Assembly: GCA_005881275.1 (NCBI GenBank)
Contig: VBEF01000042.1
Location: 1-64,000 of the forward strand
Direction: 5' to 3'
From: Chloroflexota bacterium
GTDB taxonomy: Bacteria > Chloroflexota > Dormibacteria > Dormibacterales > Dormibacteraceae
Length of the DNA: 64,000 bases
Shown here: piece by piece, positions 30,184-39,709 of the stretch
Position numbering within the stretch: position 1 is the first letter of the stretch
Layout of the letters: the number at the start of each line of letters is the position of its first letter
Program-made: the position numbers and the translations under genes
The notes under the pieces: generated by a model
Databases searched by the model: none
What the model was told of the DNA's origin: nothing
Seen by the model: only the letters and a program-made list of their open reading frames with translations

Positions 30184-30615
30184 CTAGCGGTCCAGCCGCT
30201 GACCACACTCCACGCAGAAGCTGTGCCGCCCGAGGTTGTGGTGCCCGCACGACGAACAGACCAGCCGCCGCGGCGGATCCGCCTGCAGCCACCGCTCGTT
30301 CTCCCGCCGGTACCAGATGCCGTCCTCTGGCCCCAGCATCCAGCGCCTGCCCTCGTTGTCGAGCACAGCCAGATCTCGTACCGCGACGCGAAAGGCACGC
30401 GGCGGCAGGGTTCCGGTCCGACGCTCATCGACCAGATACCTGTATCGGATCTCGGCTTCAGCGAATGGATCGACCGCCACGCACGAGAGTATGCGGCCCG
30501 CGAAAGGGTAGAATCCAATCGGCTCAAGGGCCCGCAGCATGCGTCGCACCACATCCCGAAGCTCATCTCGATCTGGCGCCCGTCGCGCATCCGCCTCGCG
30601 TTCCAAAAGGAGCAA
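30184..30615 (-). CDS. Zinc-ribbon hypothetical protein
   Basis: C-terminal CSSCGHHN...CVECGQRL; 5' end overlaps ftsK 5' end divergently. Confidence 0.5.
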   Translation of the reverse strand: MLLLEREADARRAPDRDELRDVVRRMLRALEPIGFYPFAGRILSCVAVDPFAEAEIRYRYLVDERRTGTLPPRAFRVAVRDLAVLDNEGRRWMLGPEDGIWYRRENERWLQADPPRRLVCSSCGHHNLGRHSFCVECGQRLDR

Positions 30616-32836
30616 GCGCGTCGCGCGGCCGCGCCTGACATCCCGTCAGGTTCGGGAGATCCTCGGCGTCCTGCTCATGCTCGCCGCCCTCCTCGGTTTG
30701 CTGGCGATCGCAAGCCGCGCGCCCTCGATCCTGCAGGGCGTTCGCGACGGCATGGTCTTCGAGTTCGGCGTCGCATGGTTCGTTCCCGTGGCGGCTGCTC
30801 TCGCCCTCGGCGGCTATCTCCTCTGGCCCAAAGCGCCCCGGCCGCGCACGGTCGACCTGGTCGCGGGCCTCGTCGCCGTGCTCTCCCTCGTCGGACTGTT
30901 CGGCCTCGCGGGTGGCGGGGGAGGTTCGCTCGGTCGCGGGATCGACAGTTCGCTGGACGGACTGGTCGGTTCGGTTGGGTCATGGGCGCTGCTCATCGCG
31001 GGCCTGGTCATAGGGCTCATCGTGACCATCCATTTCAGTCCCGGCGCCTTGCTCGCGACCGCGGTCGGCGCGGCTCGCGCCGCCTACGCCGAACGGGCGA
31101 GGATTCGCGGCCTCGTCGCCGTGCCCGCATCGGAGAAGGCCAAACCGGGCAGGACCGCGCCCGCGTCGTCTGATCTCCTGACCCGCTCGGCTGCGAGCTT
31201 CGCCACCGCGCCGGCCTCGCCGGATCAGCCGAGATTGTGGGATGTCGACGAGCCGGAGGAGCGGGCCGAGAGAAAACACCAGCCCGAGCCGGTGGCGGTC
31301 CGCGGGGATGAACCGCTCGCCGCACCCGCACACCCGACCGCGCCTGCGCCGGTGCTGCACGTCATCGCCGAGCCCGAGGACGACGTGCCCCAGATCGACT
31401 GGAAGCTGCCCTCGATTGCGCTCCTCGACACCGTGACCGCCCGGCGCGAGCGGATGGCGGATGAGATCAAGCGCAACGTCAGGGTCATCGAGAGCACCCT
31501 TCAGACGTTCGGCGTCGAGTGCAAGATCGTTGGTGTCAACCCGGGCCCGGCTGTCACGCAGTACGAGGTGCAGCCTGGGCCGGGCGTGCAGGTCAAGCGC
31601 ATAACGGCGCTGCAGAACGACCTGTCGCTGGCCCTCGCAGCGGCGCCCCTTCGAATCGAAGCGCCGATACCTGGCAAGTCAGCGGTCGGCATCGAGGTGC
31701 CGAACAAGTCGGCAAGCCTCGTCACGATCCGCGAGGTGATCGAGACCGCGGCCTTCCGCGAGGGCACCAACAAGCTGGCGCTCGGGCTGGGCAACGATGT
31801 GTCGGGTCAGTCGATCGTGGCTGACCTGACGCGCATGCCGCATCTGCTCATCGCCGGGGCGACCGGGCAGGGCAAGAGCGTGTGCATCAATGCGCTCATC
31901 ACAAGCCTGCTGTTCCAGGTCACACCCGACCACCTGCGCTTGCTTCTCATCGACCCCAAGCGGGTGGAGCTGACCGGCTACAACGGCCTGCCACACCTCG
32001 CGTTGCCGGTGCTCGTCGAGTCGCACCAGGCGGCGGCAGCATTGCGCTGGGCGGTCGCCGAGATGGACCGACGCTACAAGCTGTTCTCGGCCGAAGGCGT
32101 CCGCAACATCGCGGCGTACAACGAGAGGGCCACGCAGAAGCTCGCACGCACGCTCCCGTACATCGTGATCGTGATCGACGAGCTGGCGGACCTGATGATG
32201 GTCGCCGCGGGCGAGATCGAAGAGCTCATCTGCCGCATCGCGCAGCTCGCACGCGCGGTCGGCATCCACCTGATCATCGCCACACAGCGACCGTCTACCG
32301 ACATCATCACGGGCCTCATCAAGGCCAACATCCCGTCGCGTATCGCGTTTGCAGTCGGCTCGCAGGTCGACAGCCGCGTCATTCTCGACACGGGTGGCGC
32401 CGAGAAGCTGCTGGGTCGCGGCGACATGCTGTACCAGCCGGTGGACGCGGGCAAGCCGACCCGCATCCAGGGCGCTTTCGTCAGCGACCCGGAGGTCGAA
32501 GGCGTGGTCAACTACTGGAAGTCGCAGGGCCCGCCGCGATACATGGAAGAGATCCTGGAAGAGGGCGCAACCTCCGAGTGGGAGGGGGAGAAGAGGGAGG
32601 AGCGCAAGCTCGACCCGCTTTTTGCGCGTTCGGCGCGCGCGGTCGCCGCCGAGGGTGCTGCTTCCGTCTCGCTCGTGCAGCGCAAGTTCAACGTCGGATA
32701 CTCGCGCGCTGGCCGGATCGTCGACCAGCTCGCCGAGCACCGGGTGGTCGGCGGCTATCAGGGCTCGAAGTCGCGTGAGGTCTTGATGACCCTTCCCGAC
32801 GTCGACGAGCTGTTGGAGCGCCTCGGTATCGAATGA
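30539..32836 (+). CDS. ftsK: DNA translocase FtsK/SpoIIIE (start uncertain)
   Basis: N-terminal TMs, GATGQGKSVCINALI, C-terminal gamma winged helix. Confidence 0.95.
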   Translation: MRRTTSRSSSRSGARRASASRSKRSKRVARPRLTSRQVREILGVLLMLAALLGLLAIASRAPSILQGVRDGMVFEFGVAWFVPVAAALALGGYLLWPKAPRPRTVDLVAGLVAVLSLVGLFGLAGGGGGSLGRGIDSSLDGLVGSVGSWALLIAGLVIGLIVTIHFSPGALLATAVGAARAAYAERARIRGLVAVPASEKAKPGRTAPASSDLLTRSAASFATAPASPDQPRLWDVDEPEERAERKHQPEPVAVRGDEPLAAPAHPTAPAPVLHVIAEPEDDVPQIDWKLPSIALLDTVTARRERMADEIKRNVRVIESTLQTFGVECKIVGVNPGPAVTQYEVQPGPGVQVKRITALQNDLSLALAAAPLRIEAPIPGKSAVGIEVPNKSASLVTIREVIETAAFREGTNKLALGLGNDVSGQSIVADLTRMPHLLIAGATGQGKSVCINALITSLLFQVTPDHLRLLLIDPKRVELTGYNGLPHLALPVLVESHQAAAALRWAVAEMDRRYKLFSAEGVRNIAAYNERATQKLARTLPYIVIVIDELADLMMVAAGEIEELICRIAQLARAVGIHLIIATQRPSTDIITGLIKANIPSRIAFAVGSQVDSRVILDTGGAEKLLGRGDMLYQPVDAGKPTRIQGAFVSDPEVEGVVNYWKSQGPPRYMEEILEEGATSEWEGEKREERKLDPLFARSARAVAAEGAASVSLVQRKFNVGYSRAGRIVDQLAEHRVVGGYQGSKSREVLMTLPDVDELLERLGIE

Positions 32837-32900
32837 CGCAGGGTCCCGGTCGCGGATCCTCGCCCGCGAACCGTCGACGGCCGCAGTCTCGGGCCGATGG

Positions 32901-33950
32901 GTGCGCGCCAACGCGGGAATTCTCGGCATCCCGGTGCTCATGGCGCTCCTGCTCGTTCGTTTTCCCGGGCACGATCAGGTCGCGGCCGCGCTTTTCATCG
33001 CCTTCTCGCTGACCGACACGGTCGACGGTCAGCTGGCCCGCCGCAGCGGGACCGTCAGCGACCTCGGAAAGTTCCTCGATCCGCTCGCTGACAAGCTTTT
33101 CGTGCTCGCCGTGCTGATCGTCCTGGTCCAGGAAGGCCTGGTTGCCGCGTGGGTCGTCGTCGTGATCTTTTCCCGCGAGCTCATCATCACGATTCTTCGT
33201 TCCGTCGGCGCCAGCCAGGGGCGCGTCATCTCGGCCGCGCCGCTGGGCAAGACGAAAACGGTGATGCAGATGGCTGCGGTCACGCTGCTCATCCTCCAGC
33301 GGCCTTACCCGGTGCTGGTTCCGCTCGCGGACGTGGCGGTTGCGGTGGCCGTCGTGTTCACCTTGGGGAGCGGTCTGGACTACCTCTGGCGGTTCCGCTA
33401 CCTGCTCGGCCCATTCGATACATCGCGCCTGCGCCCAGGACCGGCCGGCGGGGCGCCTGAAGCATCGCCGGCCGCCGAGCTGGGTCAAGTCTTGCGTGCC
33501 AACGGTCTAACCGTCTCCGTGGCCGAGTCATCGACCGGGGGCATGGTCGGCGCGTTGATCACCGACGAGGCCGGAAGCTCGATTTATTTCCTGGGCGGGG
33601 TGATCGCCTACTCGAACCAGGCCAAGGAGCGTGAGCTGGGCGTTTCACGCGAGCTTCTGGACAGCGTCGGGGCGGTGAGCCGTGAGGTCGCCGAGGCGAT
33701 GGCGACCGGGGTGCGCCAGCGTTTCGGCACGAACCTGGCCGTGTCGGTGACGGGCATCGCCGGACCGGCGGCAGACGCGTCGAGCAAGCCGGTCGGTCTG
33801 ACCTATATCGCTGTGGCGACCGAGACGCGCTGCTCGTCACGCCAGTTCAACTTCACGGGCGACCGCGCGTCCAACCGCCGTCAGGCGGCGAACGAGGCTT
33901 TGCGGATGCTGAGCGCCGAGGTCCGCAGCATCCGCCAGGCGAGCCCTTGA
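32901..33950 (+). CDS. PgsA-like CDP-alcohol phosphatidyltransferase fused to CinA C-terminal (PncC-type amidase) domain
   Basis: DTVDGQLARRSGTVSDLGKFLDPLAD motif then AESSTGGMVGALIT...VSVTGIAGPAADASSKPVG in one frame. Confidence 0.88.
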   Translation: MRANAGILGIPVLMALLLVRFPGHDQVAAALFIAFSLTDTVDGQLARRSGTVSDLGKFLDPLADKLFVLAVLIVLVQEGLVAAWVVVVIFSRELIITILRSVGASQGRVISAAPLGKTKTVMQMAAVTLLILQRPYPVLVPLADVAVAVAVVFTLGSGLDYLWRFRYLLGPFDTSRLRPGPAGGAPEASPAAELGQVLRANGLTVSVAESSTGGMVGALITDEAGSSIYFLGGVIAYSNQAKERELGVSRELLDSVGAVSREVAEAMATGVRQRFGTNLAVSVTGIAGPAADASSKPVGLTYIAVATETRCSSRQFNFTGDRASNRRQAANEALRMLSAEVRSIRQASP

Positions 33951-33975
33951 CCGCCAAACACATGTTCGCTAGACT
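33947..33975 (+). promoter_or_regulatory. recA promoter TTGACC-17-TAGACT with LexA-type box CAAACACATGTTCG (33955-33968) in the spacer
   Basis: Direct reading; matches CGAACRNRYGTTCG with one mismatch. Confidence 0.8.
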
Positions 33976-34060
33976 CTCCCAAACCGGCCTGTAAAGAACG
34001 TTGCTTCCCAACCTTCGACGTAGAACACTCGCCGCAACGACCTAGGAGGATTGACTGCAA

Positions 34061-35161
34061 GTGGACAAAGACAAAGACAAGGACAAGGACAAGGAACGGG
34101 ATAAGGCCCTTGAGGAGAAAGGCAGAGCCCTCGATTCGGCCATGTCCCAGATCACGAAGAGCTATGGCAAAGGCGCGATCATGAAGTTGGGGGAGCACTT
34201 TGCGCAGCGCAGCGAGGTAACCGCCATCTCCACAGGTGCGCTGCCTCTGGACCTGGCGCTCGGAGTGGGGGGTATCCCGCGCGGCCGGGTGACCGAGATC
34301 TACGGTCCGGAGTCGGCCGGCAAGACCACCCTTGCCCTGCATGTCATCGCGGAGGCGCAGAAGGCTGGCGGCGTCGCGGCGTTCGTCGACGCGGAGCATG
34401 CCCTCGACCCGCTCTACGCGTCGCGGATCGGCGTCAAGATCGACGACCTCTTGATCAGCCAGCCGGACACCGGCGAGCAGGCGTTGGAGATCGTCGAGGT
34501 GCTGGTCCGCTCGAACGCCGTCGACGTGATCGTCATCGACTCGGTGGCGGCTCTGGTGCCGAAGGCTGAGATCGAGGGGGAGATGGGCGACTCGCACATG
34601 GGCCTCCAGGCGCGCCTCATGTCCCAGGCGCTGCGCAAGCTCACCGCGGCGATCTCCAAGTCGAACTGCGCCGTGATCTTCCTCAACCAGCTGCGCGAGA
34701 AGGTCGGGATCATGTTCGGCAACCCGGAGACACAACCCGGGGGCCGGGCGCTGAAGTTCTACTCCTCCGTTCGCCTCGACATCCGCAAGGTCGAGGTCAT
34801 CAAGAACGGCCTCGACTCGGTCGGCAACAGGGTGAAAGTCAAAGTCGTCAAGAACAAGGTGGCGCCGCCGTTTCGCTCCGCCGAGTTCGACATCCTGTTC
34901 AACGAAGGAATCTCGCACGAGGGAGCGTTGATCGACGCGTCGATCGAGTACGGGATCCTCGAAAAGAGCGGCACCTGGATGTCCTACGGCGACCAGCGGC
35001 TCGGCCAGGGTCGGGACAACGTCCGCAACTATCTGCGCGAGAACCCGACGCTGTGCGCTGAGATCGAGTCGAAGGTGCGCGAGAAGGCGGCTCTGGCGGC
35101 CGCGCCGCTGCGGACCGCTGCACCCCTCAGGTCGCCGGCAGGTGCATCTGAGGAGTTCTAA
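34061..35161 (+). CDS. recA: Recombinase RecA
   Basis: [13 protein letters not shown], full RecA core. Confidence 0.98.
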   Translation: MDKDKDKDKDKERDKALEEKGRALDSAMSQITKSYGKGAIMKLGEHFAQRSEVTAISTGALPLDLALGVGGIPRGRVTEIYGPESAGKTTLALHVIAEAQKAGGVAAFVDAEHALDPLYASRIGVKIDDLLISQPDTGEQALEIVEVLVRSNAVDVIVIDSVAALVPKAEIEGEMGDSHMGLQARLMSQALRKLTAAISKSNCAVIFLNQLREKVGIMFGNPETQPGGRALKFYSSVRLDIRKVEVIKNGLDSVGNRVKVKVVKNKVAPPFRSAEFDILFNEGISHEGALIDASIEYGILEKSGTWMSYGDQRLGQGRDNVRNYLRENPTLCAEIESKVREKAALAAAPLRTAAPLRSPAGASEEF

Positions 35162-35636
35162 GAAACCAGTGGCCGGGGCCCTCGATGCAGGGCTCCGGCT
35201 CGTCGCTCAGCGAAGCCACTCTCGGTTCGAGTTGCGCCGCAAGCTGGGACGCCGCGGGTATGCCGAGGCGGAAGTCGACGCCGCCGTCGCCCGGCTGGTC
35301 GAGCTCCGGTACCTGGACGACCGGCTGTTTGCCGAGGGGCACGTGAGGCGGCGCTCCGCAACCCGTGGCCCACTGGCGCTGTCCGCCGAGCTGGCGGCAC
35401 GCGGTATCGACCGCTCCCTGGCCGACGGAGCAGTCCAGGGTTTCGACCCCGAGGCCCAGCTGGCCGCCGCGACCCGCCTGGTGGAGAGGCTGGCAGGCCG
35501 GAAGTCGTTCGCAGGCTACAGAGAGTTGCTTGATTCGGCCGGCGCGAAGGTGCTCCGCCGCGGATTCTCACCCGGGACCGTTCGGACCGCCTGCCGGGCG
35601 GTCTGGGAGAGGACGACCACCACCCGAGAAGCCTAG
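35142..35636 (+). CDS. recX: Regulatory protein RecX
   Basis: Position after rec[38 protein letters not shown]. Confidence 0.85.
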   Translation: MHLRSSKKPVAGALDAGLRLVAQRSHSRFELRRKLGRRGYAEAEVDAAVARLVELRYLDDRLFAEGHVRRRSATRGPLALSAELAARGIDRSLADGAVQGFDPEAQLAAATRLVERLAGRKSFAGYRELLDSAGAKVLRRGFSPGTVRTACRAVWERTTTTREA

Positions 35637-35648
35637 AATTTGCTGCAC

Positions 35649-35715
35649 GCGGGCCCACTCTGAGGCCCGCAAGTCATAGAGCCAACCCCAGGCGGGACCC
35701 CCTCTGAGTCCTGCC
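35649..35715 (+). ncRNA. Tandem hairpins with shared CTCTGA loop in rny leader
   Basis: GCGGGCC-CACTCTGA-GGCCCGC (35649-35670) and GGCGGGAC-CCCCTCTGA-GTCCTGCC (35691-35715). Confidence 0.65.
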
Positions 35716-35757
35716 GTGGTCACGCACTTTGACAATCGAATTAACGAGGTGCATGTC

Positions 35758-37290
35758 ATGTACGTCTACGTATTGCTAGTGGTGGTGGCAGCGGCGGCCC
35801 TCGCAGCCGGTTTCGGAGTGGCTTATCTGCTCCTCAAGCGCCGGCAGAGCGACGGGAGTCACGTCATGGAGCTCAAGGCTCAGCAAACGTTGTCCGAGGC
35901 CGAAACTCAGGCCAAGGAAAGGCTGCTGGAGGCCAAAGAGGAAGCCGTCAAAATCCGCACCGCCGCCGAACAGGAAGCCCGTGAGTATCGGGCACAGTCG
36001 CAACAGATCGAAAAGCGTCTTCTTCAGAAGGAGGAGAACCTCGACCGCAAGGGCGAGGACCTCAATCACCGCGAACGCGACATCTCCAACCAGCAGAAGG
36101 CGCTGGACGAGGTCAAGGCTCAGCTGGAAGACAGCTACCGCCAGCAGGAGAAGGAGCTCCAGCGCGTCGCCAACATGACGCGTCAGGAGGCCCAGGGCAT
36201 CTTGATGGCCCAGGTGGAGCAGGACCTGCGCAACGAAGTCGCGCGCAAGGTCCGCGAATCCGAGCTTGCAGCCCGTGACGAAAGCGAGCGTCGGGCTCGG
36301 GAAATCGTGACCGAGTCGATTCAGCGCGTCGCCGCCGACCAGACCGCCGAGATCTCAGTCTCGGTGCTTCCGTTACCGACCGATGAGCTGAAGGGCCGGA
36401 TCATCGGCAAGGAAGGGCGCAACATCCGCGCACTCCAGCAGGCCACGGGGATCGACCTCATCGTGGACGACACCCCCGAGGCGGTGATCATCAGCGGCTT
36501 CGACCCGGTCCGCCGCGAGGTGGCCAGGGTCGCGCTCAACAAGCTCATAGTGGATGGACGCATCCATCCGGCGCGCATCGAAGAGATCGTCGCCAAGTCC
36601 CGCCAGGAGGTCCTGCAAAGGGTCAAGGAGGAGGGTGAGGCGGCGGTCCTGGAGCTAGGCCTCCAGGGTCTGCACCCCGAGGTGGTTCGCCACCTCGGAA
36701 TCCTGCGTTTCCGCACCAGCTACGGACAGCAGGTGCTGAACCACTCCAAAGAAGTGGCGCATCTCGCCGCCATGATGGCGTCCGAGATCGGCGCCGACGT
36801 TCGCATCGCGAAGCTGTCGGGCCTCCTCCACGACATCGGCAAGGCCATCGACCACGAGGTCGAAGGGTCACACGCCGTGATCGGGGCGGACCTGCTCCAG
36901 CGACACGGGGTTCCCGCCCAGGTCGTTCACGCAGTGCGCGCGCACCACTACGACGAGGAACCGCACAGCATCGAGGCGCTTCTTCTCATCGCCGCCGACG
37001 CGATTTCAGCGGCGCGCCCCGGGGCGCGCAGGGAGTCGCTCGAGGCTTACGTCAAGCGGCTCGAAAAGCTGGAGGAGATCGCCAACTCGTTCCAGGGCGT
37101 CCAGCAGTCCTACGCCATCCAGGCCGGCCGCGAGGTTCGGATCCTGGTCAAGCCGGAGCAGATCGACGATACGGCTGCCCAGCTGATGGCAAGGGACATC
37201 GCCAAGCGCATCGAATCGGAGCTCAGCTTCCCGGGCCAGATCCGCGTCACTGTGGTGCGCGAGACGAGGGCCGTGGAATACGCGAAATAG
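35758..37290 (+). CDS. rny: Ribonuclease Y
   Basis: N-terminal TM and coiled coil, KH ([19 protein letters not shown]), HD domain. Confidence 0.95.
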   Translation: MYVYVLLVVVAAAALAAGFGVAYLLLKRRQSDGSHVMELKAQQTLSEAETQAKERLLEAKEEAVKIRTAAEQEAREYRAQSQQIEKRLLQKEENLDRKGEDLNHRERDISNQQKALDEVKAQLEDSYRQQEKELQRVANMTRQEAQGILMAQVEQDLRNEVARKVRESELAARDESERRAREIVTESIQRVAADQTAEISVSVLPLPTDELKGRIIGKEGRNIRALQQATGIDLIVDDTPEAVIISGFDPVRREVARVALNKLIVDGRIHPARIEEIVAKSRQEVLQRVKEEGEAAVLELGLQGLHPEVVRHLGILRFRTSYGQQVLNHSKEVAHLAAMMASEIGADVRIAKLSGLLHDIGKAIDHEVEGSHAVIGADLLQRHGVPAQVVHAVRAHHYDEEPHSIEALLLIAADAISAARPGARRESLEAYVKRLEKLEEIANSFQGVQQSYAIQAGREVRILVKPEQIDDTAAQLMARDIAKRIESELSFPGQIRVTVVRETRAVEYAK

Positions 37291-37294
37291 TGAC

Positions 37295-37329
37295 AAAGGG
37301 AGTCCCGCTGCGGGCTCCCTTTTTCTTTT
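37295..37329 (+). terminator. Rho-independent terminator
   Basis: AAAGGGAGTCCCGCTGCGGGCTCCCTTTTTCTTTT. Confidence 0.85.
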
Positions 37330-37342
37330 GCCTGAAAATCAG

Positions 37343-38137
37343 GTGGTGAGCGACGTCGACTTCAAGATCCTGTTCGTCGCGGATGTCGTCGGTCACCCCG
37401 GCCGGGACGCGGTCAAAGCCCTGCTTCCAGGCCTCAAGAACGAGCTGCGGCCCAACCTCACCATCGTCAACGGCGAGAACGCTGCAGGGGGCTTCGGGCT
37501 CACCGCCAAGATCGCGGCGGAGCTGAAGGGCGCCGGCGCTGACGTGATCACCAGCGGAAACCATGTCTTCGCCCAGAAGGATTTTGTCGGAGAGCTGCCT
37601 GGTCTGGATCGTGTGCTGCGACCGGCCAACTACCCGCCGGCCGCGCCGGGCCAGGGCTGGTGCGTCGTCGACGCCGGCGGGCACAAGGTCCTGGTGATGA
37701 ACTTGATCGGGCGCATCTTCCTCGAGCCCACGGACGACCCTTTTCGGGCGGCCGACGGGATTCTTGCCGAGCATGCGGAGGCGCACATCGTGTTCTGTGA
37801 CATGCACGCCGAGGCCACCTCGGAGAAGACGGCCATGGGGTGGTACCTGGACGGCCGGGCCAGCGCCGTGGTCGGCACGCACACCCACATCCCGACCGCC
37901 GACGCGAGGATATTGCCTGGAGGGACCGCCTACGTGACCGACGTTGGGATGGTCGGGCCCAGGGACAGCTGCATCGGGATGGACAAGGCCGTGGTCATCC
38001 AGCGCTTCTTGACCGGGGTTCCCAACCGCTTCGTGGTGGCTTCTGGACCAGTGACATTCAATTCGGTACTGGTTACCATTAACCCTTCTACCGGACGAGC
38101 AACGACGATCCAGCGAGTCGATCGAGAACATGTTTGA
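37343..38137 (+). CDS. ymdB: YmdB family metallophosphoesterase
   Basis: VGHPGRDAVKALLP, NGENAAGGFGLT, GTHTHIPTADARILPGGTAYVTDVGM. Confidence 0.92.
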   Translation: MVSDVDFKILFVADVVGHPGRDAVKALLPGLKNELRPNLTIVNGENAAGGFGLTAKIAAELKGAGADVITSGNHVFAQKDFVGELPGLDRVLRPANYPPAAPGQGWCVVDAGGHKVLVMNLIGRIFLEPTDDPFRAADGILAEHAEAHIVFCDMHAEATSEKTAMGWYLDGRASAVVGTHTHIPTADARILPGGTAYVTDVGMVGPRDSCIGMDKAVVIQRFLTGVPNRFVVASGPVTFNSVLVTINPSTGRATTIQRVDREHV

Positions 38138-38150
38138 AGGGGTTCCAGCA

Positions 38151-38432
38151 ATGTCAGCGGAGCGCGCTCCAGTTGAGGTGCTCAAGGTTTCGGCTACCTC
38201 GAAACCGGTTGCGGTGGCGGGCGCCATCGCGGGCGTGATCCGGAGCAAAGGGCGCGTCGAGGTCCAGGCTATCGGCGCCGGGGCGATCAACCAGGCGGTC
38301 AAGGCCATCGCCATCTCCCGAGGCTACGTGGCGCCCGGCGGGCTCGACCTCGTCTGCATCCCGGCCTTCATCGACATCTCGATCGACGGCGAGGAAAGGA
38401 CAGGAATCCGGTTGCTCGTGGAGAGCCGATAA
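38151..38432 (+). CDS. spoVS: Stage V sporulation protein S family
   Basis: EVLKVSATSKPVAVAGAIAGVIRSKGRVEVQAIGAGAINQAVKAIAISRGYVAP. Confidence 0.93.
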   Translation: MSAERAPVEVLKVSATSKPVAVAGAIAGVIRSKGRVEVQAIGAGAINQAVKAIAISRGYVAPGGLDLVCIPAFIDISIDGEERTGIRLLVESR

Positions 38433-39709
38433 CGGTAGTCCAGACCAGGTCGTTCCACATCTGGACGATCGGATGCCAGATGAACTCGGCGGATTCCGAG
38501 AGCCTCGCGAGAAGGCTCCTCGCTGCGGGTTACGTCGAAGACTCGCTCGAGCGAGCTGACGTCGCGATTCTCAACACCTGCGTCGTGCGCCAGGCGTCGG
38601 AGGATCGCGTGTACTCCAAGCTCCACGAGCTGAAGCAGTGGAAGACGCCAGAGCGCACGATCGCCGTGACCGGCTGCATCGTCGCGAAAGAAGGCGGAGA
38701 GCTGACGCGCCGCTTTCCGCACCTCGATGCGGTCGTGCCTATCGGAGAGTACGAAGACTTCGTCGCCGGCCTCGAGGCCCGATACGACTACTCCAACGGC
38801 GAAGCGCTCCCGCTTGCGGGTCGAACTGGCATCAGCCACTACGTCAGGGTCATCCAGGGCTGCGACCACAACTGCACGTTCTGCATAGTCCCGAGGGTCC
38901 GAGGCCGCGAGAAGCACGTGCCGCTTCAAGCCGTCGTCGCCGAGTGCCGGACGGCGGTGGCGGAGGGTGCGAGAGAGGTCGTGCTGCTAGGCCAGAACGT
39001 GGACGACTACCACGACCCCGACGGCCGCGGCGGCCTGGCCGCTCTGGTCCGTGAGGTCGAGCAGATCCCGGGCCTCAAGCGATTGCGCTTCATGACCTCA
39101 CATCCTCAGGACCTCGAGGGTGAGCTGCTGGAGGTCATGGCGCGCAGCGAGGTGGTGTGTCGCGAGCTGCAGCTGCCGGTGCAGTCGGGGGATGACACGG
39201 TTCTCAAGCGCATGGCGCGTGGCTATCAGACCCGTCATTACCGCACGATCGTGGAGAACGCGCGGCGTTTGATGCCGGATCTGGGGCTCGTCACGGACGT
39301 CATCGTGGGATTTCCAGGCGAGTCGGAAGCCGCATACCTCAACACGCGCGCGCTGGTCGAAGAGATCGAATTCGATGTCGTCCACATCGCGATGTACTCG
39401 CCGCGTCCGGGAACTTTCGCGGCGACGAAGATGGACGATGATGTGCCGCAGGAAGAGAAGCTGCGCCGTCTGAATGACCTGCTGGCGCTCCAGCGCGGCA
39501 TCGCCGCCCGCAAGACGGCGCGCTGGATCGGCCGCAACGCCGAGGTCCTGATCGAGGGCCATGACGAGTTGAACCGTCCGTACGGCCGCATCCGGCAAGG
39601 CAAGCGCGCGATCGTGCTGCGAGGCGGCGACATACAGGCGGGCACGGTGGTCAACGTTCGAGTCCTGCAGGCGACCGCAGGACAGCTCCTGGGATTGCCG
39701 GCCGCGTGA
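38429..39709 (+). CDS. miaB: tRNA-2-methylthio-N6-dimethylallyladenosine synthase MiaB; apparent ATA start overlapping spoVS TAA
   Basis: FHIWTIGCQMNSADSE upstream of ORF-caller ATG; radical SAM CDHNCTFCIVP. Confidence 0.92.
   Translation: MTVVQTRSFHIWTIGCQMNSADSESLARRLLAAGYVEDSLERADVAILNTCVVRQASEDRVYSKLHELKQWKTPERTIAVTGCIVAKEGGELTRRFPHLDAVVPIGEYEDFVAGLEARYDYSNGEALPLAGRTGISHYVRVIQGCDHNCTFCIVPRVRGREKHVPLQAVVAECRTAVAEGAREVVLLGQNVDDYHDPDGRGGLAALVREVEQIPGLKRLRFMTSHPQDLEGELLEVMARSEVVCRELQLPVQSGDDTVLKRMARGYQTRHYRTIVENARRLMPDLGLVTDVIVGFPGESEAAYLNTRALVEEIEFDVVHIAMYSPRPGTFAATKMDDDVPQEEKLRRLNDLLALQRGIAARKTARWIGRNAEVLIEGHDELNRPYGRIRQGKRAIVLRGGDIQAGTVVNVRVLQATAGQLLGLPAA

Noticed and set aside
31679-32941. 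420-aa minus-strand ORF
   Set aside because: Antisense to the ftsK motor domain; no domain signature
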